Shown piece by piece: positions 16,361 to 25,555 of a stretch of 64,000 nt of DNA. How positions within the stretch are numbered: position 1 is the stretch's first letter; the number at the start of each line of letters is the position of its first letter. The notes beneath the pieces were generated by a model that was not told the DNA's origin, did no database searches, and worked only from the letters and a program-made list of their open reading frames with translations. A program made the translations under genes and the position numbers. Source of the stretch: Hyphomicrobium nitrativorans NL23 (GTDB lineage: Bacteria > Pseudomonadota > Alphaproteobacteria > Rhizobiales > Hyphomicrobiaceae); the NCBI RefSeq assembly GCF_000503895.1, contig NC_022997.1, forward strand, positions 3,413,821 to 3,477,820, in the 5' to 3' direction.

Positions 16361-18055
16361 TCAGACCTTCTCGCCTGCTTTGCGCTTTGCGGCACGGCCT
16401 GCCGTATCGGGCCCTTCGTATGTACAGCGCCCCGGTGCGCGGACCTTCCAGACGAGCCCGCTCTGCGGATATTCGACGATGACCTCGGCATCGAGCGACT
16501 TCTCGACCATGGCCACCATGATGGTGTGCCCGAACCCGCGCCGCTCGGGCGGCGTGACGGGAGGTCCGCCCTGTTCCCGCCATTCGAGCCGGAACTCGCG
16601 CTCCTCCGCCCCCGGCACGAGGTCCCACGAGACGTGGACCTGCCCATTCTCATCGGACAATGCACCGTATTTGCTGGCGTTCGTCGCCAGCTCGTGCAGC
16701 GCCATGCCGATGGCCTGGGCGGCAGGCGGCTGGAGGCGGACGAGGGGACCCGATATCTCGATGCGCGTCCCGATCAGCTCGCGAAAGAGCGAAAGCTGAG
16801 ACCGCACGAGGTCGGCCACGCGCACGCCCTGCCAATTGCTCTCGATGAGAAGATCCTGGCTCGCGGCGAGGCCTACGATGCGGTCCGAGAACTGGCGAAC
16901 GAACTGCTTGGGTTCCTTGGAGGGCATCTGGCGCGCGATGGCCTGCACAACGGCCAGCATGTTCTTGGAGCGGTGATTGACCTCGCGCATCAACAGCATG
17001 ATCTGCTGCTCGGCTTCTTCCCGGAGACGGGCGGCCTCGACCAACGCAGTGCCGATCGCGTTCGCCTCCTCGACGACGGTCGGCTGGAAATCGACAGGCC
17101 GGCCCTCGCCGAGCGATTTCGCCGCCTTTTCGGCAAGCCCGAGCGGGCGGGTGATGACGCGCGCAACGCCGACCGCGCCGGCGATCCCGGCACAGGTGAA
17201 CGCGGCAACGATCAGAACGTAGCTCAAGAGCGCCTCGCGGGCCGAAGCCTCGACCAGATCGGCCGGGACCGAGACCGAGATCAGCCAACCGCTGGTGCGC
17301 GACGGCGCGGAGCCCCAAATAACGGCGCGGCCTTCCAGGTCCGTTCCGTGGCGAGCGCCTTCCATCTTGTCGCGCAGCGCCTCTTCCTTGAACGGCTTGC
17401 CGAGGAACTCGTCGTGGAGACGCGTGCGCGCGATCACGTTGCCTTTGCGATCCGTGATCGTCCCGCGCCATTCCGGCGGAAGCTTCTGGCGGTCGAGTAG
17501 CTCCTTCATCAGCACCGGATCCAGCGAGAGCGAGAGGACGTAGCGGATCTCTTCATTTCGCATGACGGGAACGGACACGGCCATGACAGGCTTCTTCGCC
17601 ACCTGCCCGATGACGATATCGGAAACGTGCGGACGCCCGTCTTCGAAAACGGGTTCGTCCGTTCCTTTCGCGTTCGGGAGAGGCGCGCCGTATGGCAGGC
17701 GCGTATTGAAGCGCTGCTGCCCGCTTGGGTCGCGCAGGAACGCGAACAACCGGCGCGATTTGAGCGCGGCGACGGCCTGATGATAGACGGTTTCGAAATT
17801 ATCTTCCGCGAGCGCAGGCGTGGTGGCCAAGGACTCGAGGATCGCCATGTAGCTATTGAGCGTCTGATCGAGGTCGGCGGCAATACGCGCGGCAGAACTC
17901 GCAGCCTCTCCAACGAGGCGCTCCCGCTCCGACGCCGTGAGACGGGCCGCCTCCATGGCGAGCAGCGCAAGTAGCGGTACCGCGAGGGCTATGATCGATA
18001 GGGCCAGGAGAAAGGAAACGGGCCAGGGCGGTCGTACGGAAAAGGAGCGTTTCAT
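16361..18055 (-). CDS. Membrane-bound HWE-family sensor histidine kinase
   Basis: 564 residues. TM1 at about 13-35, a periplasmic double-Cache-like sensor domain at about 40-270, TM2 at about 277-298, a HAMP segment, then an HWE/HisKA_2-type kinase. The phosphoacceptor is H361 in REVNHRSKNMLAVVQAI. The HWE-type ATPase motifs are HELATNASKYGAL and WREQGGPP (the W-x-E that names the family), then GFGHTIMVAMVEKSL. No response regulator gene is adjacent, so it is an orphan; such kinases often signal in the general stress pathway. The ligand is unknown. It is convergent with the extensin-like gene. Confidence 0.92.
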   Translation of the reverse strand: MKRSFSVRPPWPVSFLLALSIIALAVPLLALLAMEAARLTASERERLVGEAASSAARIAADLDQTLNSYMAILESLATTPALAEDNFETVYHQAVAALKSRRLFAFLRDPSGQQRFNTRLPYGAPLPNAKGTDEPVFEDGRPHVSDIVIGQVAKKPVMAVSVPVMRNEEIRYVLSLSLDPVLMKELLDRQKLPPEWRGTITDRKGNVIARTRLHDEFLGKPFKEEALRDKMEGARHGTDLEGRAVIWGSAPSRTSGWLISVSVPADLVEASAREALLSYVLIVAAFTCAGIAGAVGVARVITRPLGLAEKAAKSLGEGRPVDFQPTVVEEANAIGTALVEAARLREEAEQQIMLLMREVNHRSKNMLAVVQAIARQMPSKEPKQFVRQFSDRIVGLAASQDLLIESNWQGVRVADLVRSQLSLFRELIGTRIEISGPLVRLQPPAAQAIGMALHELATNASKYGALSDENGQVHVSWDLVPGAEEREFRLEWREQGGPPVTPPERRGFGHTIMVAMVEKSLDAEVIVEYPQSGLVWKVRAPGRCTYEGPDTAGRAAKRKAGEKV

Positions 18056-18209
18056 ACCTGGCGCTGCATCCCAAGCTTGCGGAAATCCGGCCGCTCCACC
18101 TTAATGCGAGCGGTCGCCGTCGAAGCTTCAAATAGCGCAGTTGGCCAAATTGTTCGAGCCCGATTGCCCGCGCGATCCAACCTTCCAACCAATTGGATCC
18201 GAAACCTCC

Positions 18210-19151
18210 TTATGCTCCCCGTGGCTCGGCGGGTTGCTCAATTTTCGCACGCACGACCGATTCCGTCAGCGCCGGCGAGCAATATTCGATGAAACGGTAG
18301 GCGTATCCCCTCAGGTAAGCGCCTCGGCGTACCGCGATCTGCGACGTATTTACCTCGAACAGATGCGTGGCGTCGATAAGGCGCAGTTCGGGATCGCGCT
18401 GAGGCTCGAATGCCTGAGACGCGACAACGCCGACGCCGAGACCCAACTCGACGTAGGACTTGATGACGTCCGCGTCGAGAGCGGACAGCACGATGTCGGG
18501 CACGATACCGGCTTCCGCGAAAGCCTTGTCGATCTTGGGCCGGCCCGTGAAGCCTTCGCTGTAGGTGATCAGCGGCCATTCGGAGAGCGTTTCGAGCGTG
18601 AGCTTGCCGGCGTTTTCCAGCGCGTGGCCGGCACGCACGACGACGCCGTGATGCCAACTGTAATAGGGGAACGACGCCAGCTCCGGCGCATCCTTCAAGG
18701 ATTCGGTGGCGATGCCGATGTCCGCCGCGCCTTCGGCCAACATGCGTGCGATCTCAGCCGGGCTCCCCTGGTGAAGCACGAGATGGACGTTGGGATAGGC
18801 CTCCCGAAACTTTGCGACCACGAGCGGCAAGGCATAGCGCGCCTGCGTATGCGTGGTCGCGACGTCGAGCTGGCCGCGGTCGCGATTGGCGAATTGCTCG
18901 CCAAGCTTCTTGATGTTCTGGGTGTCGAGCAAGATGCGCTCGACGATGCCCACGAGCTCGCGCCCCGGCTCGGTCAGACCGAGCAGGCGCTTGCCGCGCC
19001 GAACGAACAGCTCGACGCCCAGCTCGTCCTCAAGATCCTTGATATGCTTGGAAACGCCCGACTGCGAAGTATAGAGCGCGTTCGCAACATCCGTGAGATT
19101 GAAGTTTCGCCTTACAGTCTCACGGATGATGCGTAGCTGCTGAAAGTTCAT
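18210..19151 (-). CDS. CysB-family LysR transcriptional regulator
   Basis: LysR-type regulator of the CysB/Cbl group, 313 residues. The N-terminal winged helix reads [45 protein letters not shown], split here as the MNFQQLRI start and the SQSGVSKHI recognition helix. The effector domain has CysB-like features ([39 protein letters not shown]). Its ATG overlaps the cysA stop as ATGA, so it is the last gene of the cysT-cysW-cysA operon rather than a free-standing regulator. The regulator would therefore be made in proportion to the transporter. Likely effector: O-acetylserine/N-acetylserine or sulfate-derived signals, from family knowledge. Confidence 0.92.
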   Translation of the reverse strand: MNFQQLRIIRETVRRNFNLTDVANALYTSQSGVSKHIKDLEDELGVELFVRRGKRLLGLTEPGRELVGIVERILLDTQNIKKLGEQFANRDRGQLDVATTHTQARYALPLVVAKFREAYPNVHLVLHQGSPAEIARMLAEGAADIGIATESLKDAPELASFPYYSWHHGVVVRAGHALENAGKLTLETLSEWPLITYSEGFTGRPKIDKAFAEAGIVPDIVLSALDADVIKSYVELGLGVGVVASQAFEPQRDPELRLIDATHLFEVNTSQIAVRRGAYLRGYAYRFIEYCSPALTESVVRAKIEQPAEPRGA

Positions 19152-20233
19152 CTGTTCTCGTTTTCTCCGAACAGGCTCAGGCGCCTGCTCTTGATGCGAA
19201 CGTTGTCGCCTGTCGATAGACCGAGCGATGCCAAATGATCGGCCGTCACTTCGACCTCAAAATAATCGTGTTTGCCGCCACGCGCATCTCCATTTGCAAG
19301 CAGTTCGACGCGGGTAACAGCGCCGCTGCTATCGAGGATGCGGTTCACACGGGCCGCGATGCCCTCTCCGTCAGAGGTTTTCACGATTTCCGTGTCGTGC
19401 GGGCGGGTGAACGCCACGACGGACGCGCCATCGTGAAGATCGGTGCGGCCATGCGGAAGCAGATCGTTGCCGACCCGCACATAGCCACCTTCGACATGCC
19501 CACGGAACTCGTTCACGTTGCCGATGAAGCTATACGCGAACGAGGTCGCCGGATTGTTGTAGATCTCCTTCGGGGATCCGATCTGCTCGATCTTGCCCTT
19601 GTTCATGAGCACGATGCGGTCGGAGACTTCCAGCGCCTCCTCCTGATCGTGAGTCACGAACACGGACGAGATGTGCAGTTCGTCGTGAAGACGGCGGAGC
19701 CAGCGGCGCAGCTCTTTTCTCACCTTCGCATCGAGCGCGCCGAACGGCTCGTCGAGCAGCAGCACCTGCGGCTCGACGGCGAGAGCGCGCGCCAGCGCGA
19801 TGCGCTGGCGCTGGCCGCCGGAAAGCTGCGCCGGGAAACGGTCGGCGAGCCACCCGAGCTGGACGAGTTCAAGCAGGCGCTCGACGCGCTTCTTGATCTC
19901 GGCGTTCGAGGGACGCTGGCTGCGCGGTTTGACACGCAAACCGAAAGCGACGTTCTCGAACACGGTCAGGTGCCGGAACAGGGCGTAGTGCTGAAACACA
20001 AAGCCGACGCGTCGCTCGCGGACGTGCTTGGCGGAGGCATCCTCACCCGAAAGAATGACGGTGCCTTCATCCGCCTGCTCAAGGCCGGCGATGATGCGAA
20101 GCAGCGTGGTCTTGCCGCAGCCCGAGGGTCCGAGCAACGCCACCAGCTCACCCGGCGGCAGGGTCAGGTTGATATTGTCGAGCGCTTTGAACGTTCCGAA
20201 AGACTTCGAGATGTCTTTGACCGCAATGCTCAT
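19148..20233 (-). CDS. cysA: Sulfate/thiosulfate ABC transporter ATPase CysA
   Basis: ATPase subunit of the sulfate/thiosulfate importer, cytoplasmic face of the inner membrane. 361 residues. Walker [10 protein letters not shown] near residues 34-42, signature LSGGQRQR, Walker [13 protein letters not shown], and a CysA/TOBE-type C-terminal domain ([10 protein letters not shown]...). Start and stop overlap the neighbouring genes by four bases each (ATGA with cysW and with the LysR gene), so this is a tightly coupled operon. The substrate-binding proteins are encoded separately at 25.6 and 27.5 kb. Confidence 0.97.
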   Translation of the reverse strand: MSIAVKDISKSFGTFKALDNINLTLPPGELVALLGPSGCGKTTLLRIIAGLEQADEGTVILSGEDASAKHVRERRVGFVFQHYALFRHLTVFENVAFGLRVKPRSQRPSNAEIKKRVERLLELVQLGWLADRFPAQLSGGQRQRIALARALAVEPQVLLLDEPFGALDAKVRKELRRWLRRLHDELHISSVFVTHDQEEALEVSDRIVLMNKGKIEQIGSPKEIYNNPATSFAYSFIGNVNEFRGHVEGGYVRVGNDLLPHGRTDLHDGASVVAFTRPHDTEIVKTSDGEGIAARVNRILDSSGAVTRVELLANGDARGGKHDYFEVEVTADHLASLGLSTGDNVRIKSRRLSLFGENENR

Positions 20234-21126
20234 CCCAATTTCTCCTCAGCGTAGGCTGCACTCGCGCGCCACTCGATGAATGTCTTCACGGCAAGCGTAA
20301 TGATCGCCAGGAAGGCCAAGAGCGACGCCACTGCGAACGCGGCTGCGAATTGATATTCGTTATAAAGGATCTCGACGTGCAGCGGCATGGTGTTGGTCTG
20401 GCCGCGGATGTGTCCGGACACGACCGACACCGCGCCGAACTCTCCCATTGCACGCGCGTTACAGAGTATCACGCCGTAGAGGAGCGCCCATTTCACGTTG
20501 GGCAGCGTGACGCGCCAGAATGTTTGCAGCCCCGACGCGCCGAGCGTGACGGCGGCTTCTTCCTCGTCGCGGCCCTGTGCCTGCATCAGCGGGATCAACT
20601 CGCGCGCGATAAACGGGAAGGTCACGAACACCGTCGCCAGCACGATGCCCGGCACCGCGAAGATGATCTTGATGTTGTTGTCCTGGAGCCAGGGACCGAA
20701 CCACCCCTGCGCACCGAACAGCAGCACGAAAACAAGACCCGCGACCACCGGAGATACCGAGAACGGCAGATCGATGAAGCTGATGAGGATCTGCTTGCCG
20801 CGGAAGTTGTGCTTGGTGATGGCCCAGGCCGCCGAAATGCCGAACACCAGGTTCAAAGGCACCGCGATGGCTGCCGCGAGCAAGGTGAGCCTTACGGCGG
20901 CCAGCGCATCGGGATCGGAGAGAGACGTGATGTAGACGCCCCACCCCCTGCGGAATGCCTCGAAGAAGACCGTGATCAACGGCAGGATAAGGAAGAGCAC
21001 GAAGAACGTCAGGCCGGTACCGAGGACAAGGTATTTGACCCAGCGCTCGTCACGGGTGGCGAGGTTGTTCTCGAAGCGGGTCGCGGAACCGGCGAACCCG
21101 TGAAGATGTGTAACAGCTCCGGCCAT
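20230..21126 (-). CDS. cysW: Sulfate ABC transporter permease CysW
   Basis: Inner-membrane permease subunit. 298 residues from the ATG at 21126 ([11 protein letters not shown]), which overlaps the cysT stop as ATGA; an upstream frame start would add 11 residues inside cysT. Six hydrophobic segments, with the ABC permease EAA loop in [22 protein letters not shown]. Conserved CysW features are [18 protein letters not shown] and [23 protein letters not shown]. The stop overlaps the cysA start by four bases. Confidence 0.97.
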   Translation of the reverse strand: MAGAVTHLHGFAGSATRFENNLATRDERWVKYLVLGTGLTFFVLFLILPLITVFFEAFRRGWGVYITSLSDPDALAAVRLTLLAAAIAVPLNLVFGISAAWAITKHNFRGKQILISFIDLPFSVSPVVAGLVFVLLFGAQGWFGPWLQDNNIKIIFAVPGIVLATVFVTFPFIARELIPLMQAQGRDEEEAAVTLGASGLQTFWRVTLPNVKWALLYGVILCNARAMGEFGAVSVVSGHIRGQTNTMPLHVEILYNEYQFAAAFAVASLLAFLAIITLAVKTFIEWRASAAYAEEKLG

Positions 21127-21962
21127 CAGGCTTCCCTCCCTCCACGGCGCGACGACCAAGCCTGCAGACCGTTGATGATGAGCAGCAGGACGAACGAGAG
21201 AATGAGCATGACGGATGCGATGGCGGTGGCGCCGGCATAGTCGTACTGCTCAAGCTTGGTGATGATCATGAGTGGCGTAATCTCGGAAACGAACGGCATG
21301 TTGCCGGCGATGAAGATCACCGACCCGTACTCGCCGACGGCACGCGCGAAGGCGAGTGCGAAGCCGGTCAGCAAGGCCGGAACGAGGGCCGGGAACACGA
21401 CGCGGATGAAGGTCTGGAGACGCCCCGCACCCAAGCTCGCAGCGGCCTCCTCGAACTCGGCATCGAGATCTTCGAGGACCGGCTGCACCGTCCGCACAAC
21501 GAACGGGAGACCGATAAAGACGAGCGCGATGACGATGCCGATGGGTGTGAAGGCGATACGGATATCGAAGGGCGCGAGCCACTGTCCGATCCAGCCGTTC
21601 TGAGCGTAGATGGCCGTCAGCGCGATACCGGCGACGGCCGTCGGCAGCGCGAACGGCAGGTCTACGAGAGCGTCGACGAGCTTCTTTCCGGGAAAGGTGT
21701 AGCGCACCAGGCCCCACGCCAGGATCAGGCCGAACACCACATTGATGGCGGCGGCAAGGAGCGAAGCGCCGAAGCTCAGCTTGTAGGAAGCAACGACGCG
21801 AGGCGCGGTCGCGGCGGCGAGATAAGCGTCCCAGCCCATGCCGGCCGCCATGATGAATACGGCCGAGAGCGGGATGAGAACGATCAGGGACAGGTATGCC
21901 AACGTGAATCCGAGCGACAGCCCGAATCCAGGCAGAACGCTGCGTTTACGTGCGAATGCCAT
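21126..21962 (-). CDS. cysT: Sulfate ABC transporter permease CysT (CysU)
   Basis: Inner-membrane permease partner of CysW. 278 residues from the ATG at 21962, chosen because AGGAA lies 8 nt upstream; the frame could also start nine codons earlier. The EAA loop reads [21 protein letters not shown]. Family features include [18 protein letters not shown] and [17 protein letters not shown]. First main gene of cysT-cysW-cysA-LysR. A possible 31-codon membrane peptide gene ends 16 bp upstream. Confidence 0.96.
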   Translation of the reverse strand: MAFARKRSVLPGFGLSLGFTLAYLSLIVLIPLSAVFIMAAGMGWDAYLAAATAPRVVASYKLSFGASLLAAAINVVFGLILAWGLVRYTFPGKKLVDALVDLPFALPTAVAGIALTAIYAQNGWIGQWLAPFDIRIAFTPIGIVIALVFIGLPFVVRTVQPVLEDLDAEFEEAAASLGAGRLQTFIRVVFPALVPALLTGFALAFARAVGEYGSVIFIAGNMPFVSEITPLMIITKLEQYDYAGATAIASVMLILSFVLLLIINGLQAWSSRRGGREA

Positions 21963-21978
21963 CGATTCCGTTCCTATG

Positions 21979-22074
21979 TCAGTGTGCAATCGTCAGAGCG
22001 ATGATCACGGACACGGAACAGAGCAGCGCCGTCCAAGAGATGAACCTCTCCAGTTGAATCCGTTTCGATGACAC
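21979..22074 (-). CDS. Possible 31-residue single-span membrane peptide upstream of cysT
   Basis: Short frame from a GTG at 22074 (another GTG at 22080) to TGA at 21979-21981. GGGGG lies 8 nt before the 22074 codon. The product starts [11 protein letters not shown] and then forms one hydrophobic span ([19 protein letters not shown]). The basic N-terminus and single span would suit a small inner-membrane protein. It ends 16 bp before cysT in the same direction, and the shared sulfur-promoter motif lies about 50 bp upstream. I recognise no family; it could be a chance frame in the leader. Confidence 0.32.
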   Translation of the reverse strand: MSSKRIQLERFISWTALLCSVSVIIALTIAH

Positions 22075-22128
22075 AGTCACATCCCCCAAACCGTATGCGC
22101 GCACCGTAGGGTCTCCTCTTTAGAAGCA

Positions 22129-22141
22129 GAACTAATAAGAA
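22129..22141 (-). promoter_or_regulatory. Shared 13-bp motif, cysT-operon copy
   Basis: GAACTAATAAGAA on the plus strand (TTCTTATTAGTTC reading with the gene). It matches 11 of 13 bases of the motif found upstream of the XRE-cupin gene (22884) and the sulfate-binding protein gene (26640). It lies 167 bp before the cysT ATG and about 50-55 bp before the small leader frame. Candidate operator for the CysB-type regulator or the XRE-cupin regulator; inference from recurrence only. Confidence 0.35.
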
Positions 22142-22181
22142 CTGCGATCGTTATTCGAATTTCTGCAAAGGCGGCGGCCGC

Positions 22182-22826
22182 TCACGGCGTGGGCGAAACC
22201 ACGACCAGATAGGCGATCGCTTCGGACCCGGCCGGGTTCTCGATCGCGTAAGGCGTGCCTCCTTCGAAGGCGACGGCGTCCCCTTCGGCGAGCGCAATCG
22301 GCGTCTCGTCACCGATGGAAACGGTGAGGCTGCCATGCGCCACGACCAAGCTATGGCGTGTGCCGATGGGGGCTGCGGGGCAGGCCTCACGGTGGCTTCC
22401 AGCAATGTGAAGCTCGAAAAAGCCGGTGGAGGCCGCGCGCCCGTGGGGTAAGAGGCTGCGGCTCGCATAGCGGCCCTCGCTGCCGACAAGAAGGCTCGCA
22501 CCGCTGCGGCTCAGAACCACCGCGAGGGGCTCGCTTTCACTCGCCACGAGCGTTGCAACGGGGACGCCGAGGGCGTCCGCGACACGCCACAGCAGGCTCA
22601 CGGTCGGCACGCTCTTGGCCGTCTCGATCTGGCCCAGCATCGCACGGCTCACGCCCGACAGCTCGGCAAGACGCTCAAGCGACAAGCCATGCGCCTTGCG
22701 CAATCGGCGAAGGTTTCCGCCGACGATGAACGGGACATTGCGGGCGCCTGCCGGTCCGCCGGGCGGGCGCACCTCCGGCGAGACACCCGCCAGGCGGCCG
22801 CCGTCTTCGGTTTCTGTTCGTGACAT
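22182..22826 (-). CDS. XRE-cupin transcriptional regulator
   Basis: Two-domain regulator, 214 residues from the ATG at 22826. An N-terminal HTH_3 domain at about 30-90 (GGNLRRLRKAHGLSLERLAELSGVSRAM, IETAKSVPTVSLLWRVADAL) is followed by a small-molecule-binding cupin at about 120-210 (GSLTVSIGDETPIALAEGDAVAFEGG). An alternative ATG at 22850 would add eight residues; neither has a strong ribosome-binding site. It lies between the cysT operon and the porin in the sulfur region and carries the shared 13-bp motif 58 bp upstream. That context suggests a role in sulfur-source control; the ligand is unknown. Confidence 0.9.
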   Translation of the reverse strand: MSRTETEDGGRLAGVSPEVRPPGGPAGARNVPFIVGGNLRRLRKAHGLSLERLAELSGVSRAMLGQIETAKSVPTVSLLWRVADALGVPVATLVASESEPLAVVLSRSGASLLVGSEGRYASRSLLPHGRAASTGFFELHIAGSHREACPAAPIGTRHSLVVAHGSLTVSIGDETPIALAEGDAVAFEGGTPYAIENPAGSEAIAYLVVVSPTP

Positions 22827-22883
22827 CGCGTATGCTGTGATTGTTCTCATGGCTGCCAAGGTAACGGAGCACCGGCAGCGGAC

Positions 22884-22896
22884 GAACCAAGAAGAA
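22884..22896 (-). promoter_or_regulatory. Shared 13-bp motif, XRE-cupin copy
   Basis: GAACCAAGAAGAA, 58 bp upstream of the XRE-cupin ATG. With flanks, 16 bases (GACGAACCAAGAAGAA, from 22881) are identical to the copy at 26637-26652 before the sulfate-binding protein gene, and 9 of the next 13 also match. Likely a shared operator or promoter element of the sulfur genes. Confidence 0.42.
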
Positions 22897-22943
22897 ATGA
22901 TGTTCTTATACGCGGACGCGAAAAGGACGCGGTGCCGCGCAAA

Positions 22944-22974
22944 CAAAAAGGGCCGCCCCGGAGAGCGGCCCTTC
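22944..22974 (-). terminator. Rho-independent terminator of the porin gene
   Basis: Reading on the minus strand: AGGGCCGC, a short loop, GCGGCCCT, then TTTTTG. It lies 30 bp after the porin stop and matches a standard intrinsic terminator. Confidence 0.85.
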
Positions 22975-23004
22975 CCGTCAACTGATCACCGGGAGAAGGT
23001 TGGA

Positions 23005-24390
23005 TCAGAACTTGATGATACCGCCGGCGAAGACGAGATCGAGGTCTTCGAGGTTCGCAGCGGTTGCCGGACCGGCGGCAACGCCGCCCACGACCTGCGA
23101 CGCAGTGAGGTCCGCCTCGACATGCCGGTACGAGAGATAAAGCGTGAGCGCGGCCGCGTCGAACCCTTGCGCGACACCGAAGCCCACCGACCTCAGCTCC
23201 GTCGAAAGGACGGCGGCGTTGCCCGCGGCGCCGGTTCCGGCGAAAGTCGCCTCGATCGTGCGATTGTTCGAACCACCGCTGTAGTCGTAGTACTCACCAT
23301 AGATGGTGGTCTTGCCGAACGGCGTCCACTTGCGCTCGATACCGGCCTGGATCGACCAGAACGTTTGCTCGTCGTCCGCCGCGATCGGGCCTTGGAACAG
23401 GGCCGAATGCGAGGCCAACTCATCTTCCTTCACGCCAGCAGCCGCGTTCAGGAACAGGCCGGTGGGGTTGTGAAGGATGCTGACCGAACCGCCGAACTGA
23501 TTGCATCGTGTGTCGGAGTTCGTGCCCACGCCGCCGCCGATGAAGGCGCACGCCGTCTGGGTCTGGCTGCCGTCCGTGATCTCGCCGTAACCGATGCCGG
23601 CAGCGACCTTGAACGGCCCCAGCTCGCCGGCATACCGCAGGGCGATATCCCAGTAGTCGTCGTTGGCCCACGTCGCCGAGGCGGTGAAGCCCGCCAGTTC
23701 CGGCGTCCGGTAGGTGACGGCATCGAAGCGACGTTCACCCTCGCCCGGCTGATCGCCGTGCACGCCGATGAGGCGACGATACTGATACCGCCCGCTGAGC
23801 GCGCCGGCACCGTTGCGCAGGCTCAGGCCGAGGCCCGTGTCCTCGACGTCCGAATACTTCGCGAAGTCCGCGGTCTGCGTCAGGTTGATCTCGGTGATCT
23901 GATCTGTCGCAGTGCCGCCGCGTCCAACCGTCACCCGGCCGAGGCTCTTGTTGTCGATGTACCAGTGCGAATCACGCAGATCCAAACCGGACTCGCCGGT
24001 CGGATCGTCCTGCGTGAAACGCTTCGAGTTTGCCGACCGGACGCCGATCTCAAGACGGTAGCCCGCAGACCACTCGCTGTTGATCTTCGCGTTGCCGCGG
24101 AAACCGATGCGCGTCCGCGAGTTGTCGTTGGTGTAGACACCAACGTTGCTCTCGAAGCCGTCGTCCCAGGCCAGAACGCCCTGGTTCACCTGGCCGTAGA
24201 CGGTCAGCGACACCTTGCGGTTGCCCTTGCGCGCCGTGGTGGCTTCGAGCTCGGCGATCCGTTCTTCGAGATCGGCGCAGCAATTCCCCCCCAGGTCTGC
24301 CGCGAACGTTTGCGTCGCCCCCACCGAGAGAAGCAGGCCGGCTGCGGTCGCAGCAACGAACCCCCTTCTCAAATTCACACCCCCAATCAT
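23005..24390 (-). CDS. Outer-membrane porin
   Basis: 461-residue outer-membrane beta-barrel porin. Signal peptide GFVAATAAGLLLSVGATQTFAA, cut before DLGGN. A short coiled-coil-like segment (CCADLEERIAELEATTAR) precedes the barrel, as in alphaproteobacterial porins. Alternating strands follow (KVSLTVYGQVNQGV, SAGYRLEIGVRSAN, FKVAAGIGYGEI). The chain ends in phenylalanine (AGGIIKF), the usual barrel assembly signal. The AT-rich 150 bp before the start is a likely promoter region. Its place among sulfur genes may mean sulfate or sulfonate passage, but nothing in the sequence fixes specificity. Confidence 0.9.
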   Translation of the reverse strand: MIGGVNLRRGFVAATAAGLLLSVGATQTFAADLGGNCCADLEERIAELEATTARKGNRKVSLTVYGQVNQGVLAWDDGFESNVGVYTNDNSRTRIGFRGNAKINSEWSAGYRLEIGVRSANSKRFTQDDPTGESGLDLRDSHWYIDNKSLGRVTVGRGGTATDQITEINLTQTADFAKYSDVEDTGLGLSLRNGAGALSGRYQYRRLIGVHGDQPGEGERRFDAVTYRTPELAGFTASATWANDDYWDIALRYAGELGPFKVAAGIGYGEITDGSQTQTACAFIGGGVGTNSDTRCNQFGGSVSILHNPTGLFLNAAAGVKEDELASHSALFQGPIAADDEQTFWSIQAGIERKWTPFGKTTIYGEYYDYSGGSNNRTIEATFAGTGAAGNAAVLSTELRSVGFGVAQGFDAAALTLYLSYRHVEADLTASQVVGGVAAGPATAANLEDLDLVFAGGIIKF

Positions 24391-24542
24391 CCGACACTCT
24401 CCGTTATGTTAGATCGAATTCTGATATAACGCATTGATATTACTGATATTTTCTCGATTCACTCCTTCAAGCACAAGCTTTGATCTGCACCAGCCGTCAT
24501 AAATTCAAAGATCTGTTGCATTTTGGATGCGCCGGTGGCTGC

Positions 24543-25232
24543 TCAGACACGCACAGCGTCCACGATGGTCGTCGAAAGGTCACGATGGATAAGACGCGAG
24601 CGGGCTTGGTCGAGGGTGTCCTCGCGCTCAGACGGCACATGCGGCCACTCGCCGCCAACGGGCAGCTTCGTACCCAGCGTGAACTGATTTGCTTGCGCGC
24701 GCCCGTTAAAAAGCAGCCGCTGCAGGAGCCGGAGACCGCCGGGCCAAGGGCCGTAGCCGCTCTCCGTATTGATGTGGCCGGCCGCTCCCACGCTCACGAA
24801 ATCGGCATCCCACGCTCCGGCGAGACGGGCTGCACGCTCGATGCTCAGCCACGGGTCGTTGGACGACGCGACAACGACGGCAGGGAAGCCGAGCGGGCCG
24901 TGCGGCAGCAGGTCCGACACACCGAATTTTTCGGGATCTGCCGGAGCAACGAGAAGCGCACCCGCGATCCTGTGGCGGTGGTCGTCCGCCGCCTGGACGG
25001 CCGCCAGCGCACCGAAGCTGTGCGCCGCGATCAAAACGCGGCCCGGACTGCGGGAAATCTCGCGGCGAACGCGGCTCGACCATTCTGCGAGGTCGGCGCT
25101 TTTCCAATCTCGCTGTACGACGCGGACTGCGCCGGGGATCTGCTCTTCCAGCCAGGTTTGCCAATGTGCGGCGCCACTGGAATTCAAGCCGGGAACGATA
25201 AGGGTCGTAGGTTCAAGGTCGCTGGCGGTCAT
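24543..25232 (-). CDS. RBBP9/YdeN-type serine hydrolase
   Basis: Small alpha/beta hydrolase of the RBBP9/YdeN family, 229 residues, cytoplasmic, natural substrate unknown. Features: TTLIVPGLNSSGAAHWQTWLE, nucleophile elbow AAHSFGALAA, SSNDPWLS with the acid, and GAAGHINTESGYGPWPGG with the catalytic histidine. It lies between the porin and the sulfate-binding protein gene on the same strand; members of this family recur beside sulfate transport genes, but the reason is not known. Confidence 0.87.
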   Translation of the reverse strand: MTASDLEPTTLIVPGLNSSGAAHWQTWLEEQIPGAVRVVQRDWKSADLAEWSSRVRREISRSPGRVLIAAHSFGALAAVQAADDHRHRIAGALLVAPADPEKFGVSDLLPHGPLGFPAVVVASSNDPWLSIERAARLAGAWDADFVSVGAAGHINTESGYGPWPGGLRLLQRLLFNGRAQANQFTLGTKLPVGGEWPHVPSEREDTLDQARSRLIHRDLSTTIVDAVRV

Positions 25233-25555
25233 GGCGAATATCCTTCAAGCCAAATGTCGTTTGCGGTGCTTTGGAGGGCTCAAACTCAATGCGAGCGTCA
25301 ACAGAGCGAGGCGATCGGCTTTACGGAACGACAGAGCATTTCGACCTGGAAAAACTGGCTGCCTTGGGAAACCCAAGTGAGCGGCCAACCGAGCATCACA
25401 TAGGGTGCCGATGCGGCATTCCTCGTCTGTGGCGTTGCGTTGACCATGGGGCATTCTTTCTGTGTCGGGATCGTCAGGGGCTGCCGCCCCCGAACTCCTC
25501 CGGGAGGAGTGATGGGAGAGCGCGGGAGCGGCAGAACCCTAACTTTCAGGCGTGT
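25233..25555. other. Intergenic stretch between sulfate-binding protein and hydrolase genes
   Basis: 323 bp without a gene I can support. On the minus strand, just after the sulfate-binding protein stop, there are two compact GC-rich hairpins at about 25478-25511: CTCCTcccggAGGAG and GGGGGCGGCAGCCCC. No T-run follows, so they are at best a factor-aided terminator. The rest is unremarkable. Confidence 0.4.

Noticed and set aside
25233-25555. Possible sulfur-responsive riboswitch near the sulfate genes.
   Set aside because: Only simple GC-rich hairpins are visible; none of the conserved SAM-riboswitch core sequences could be recognised.
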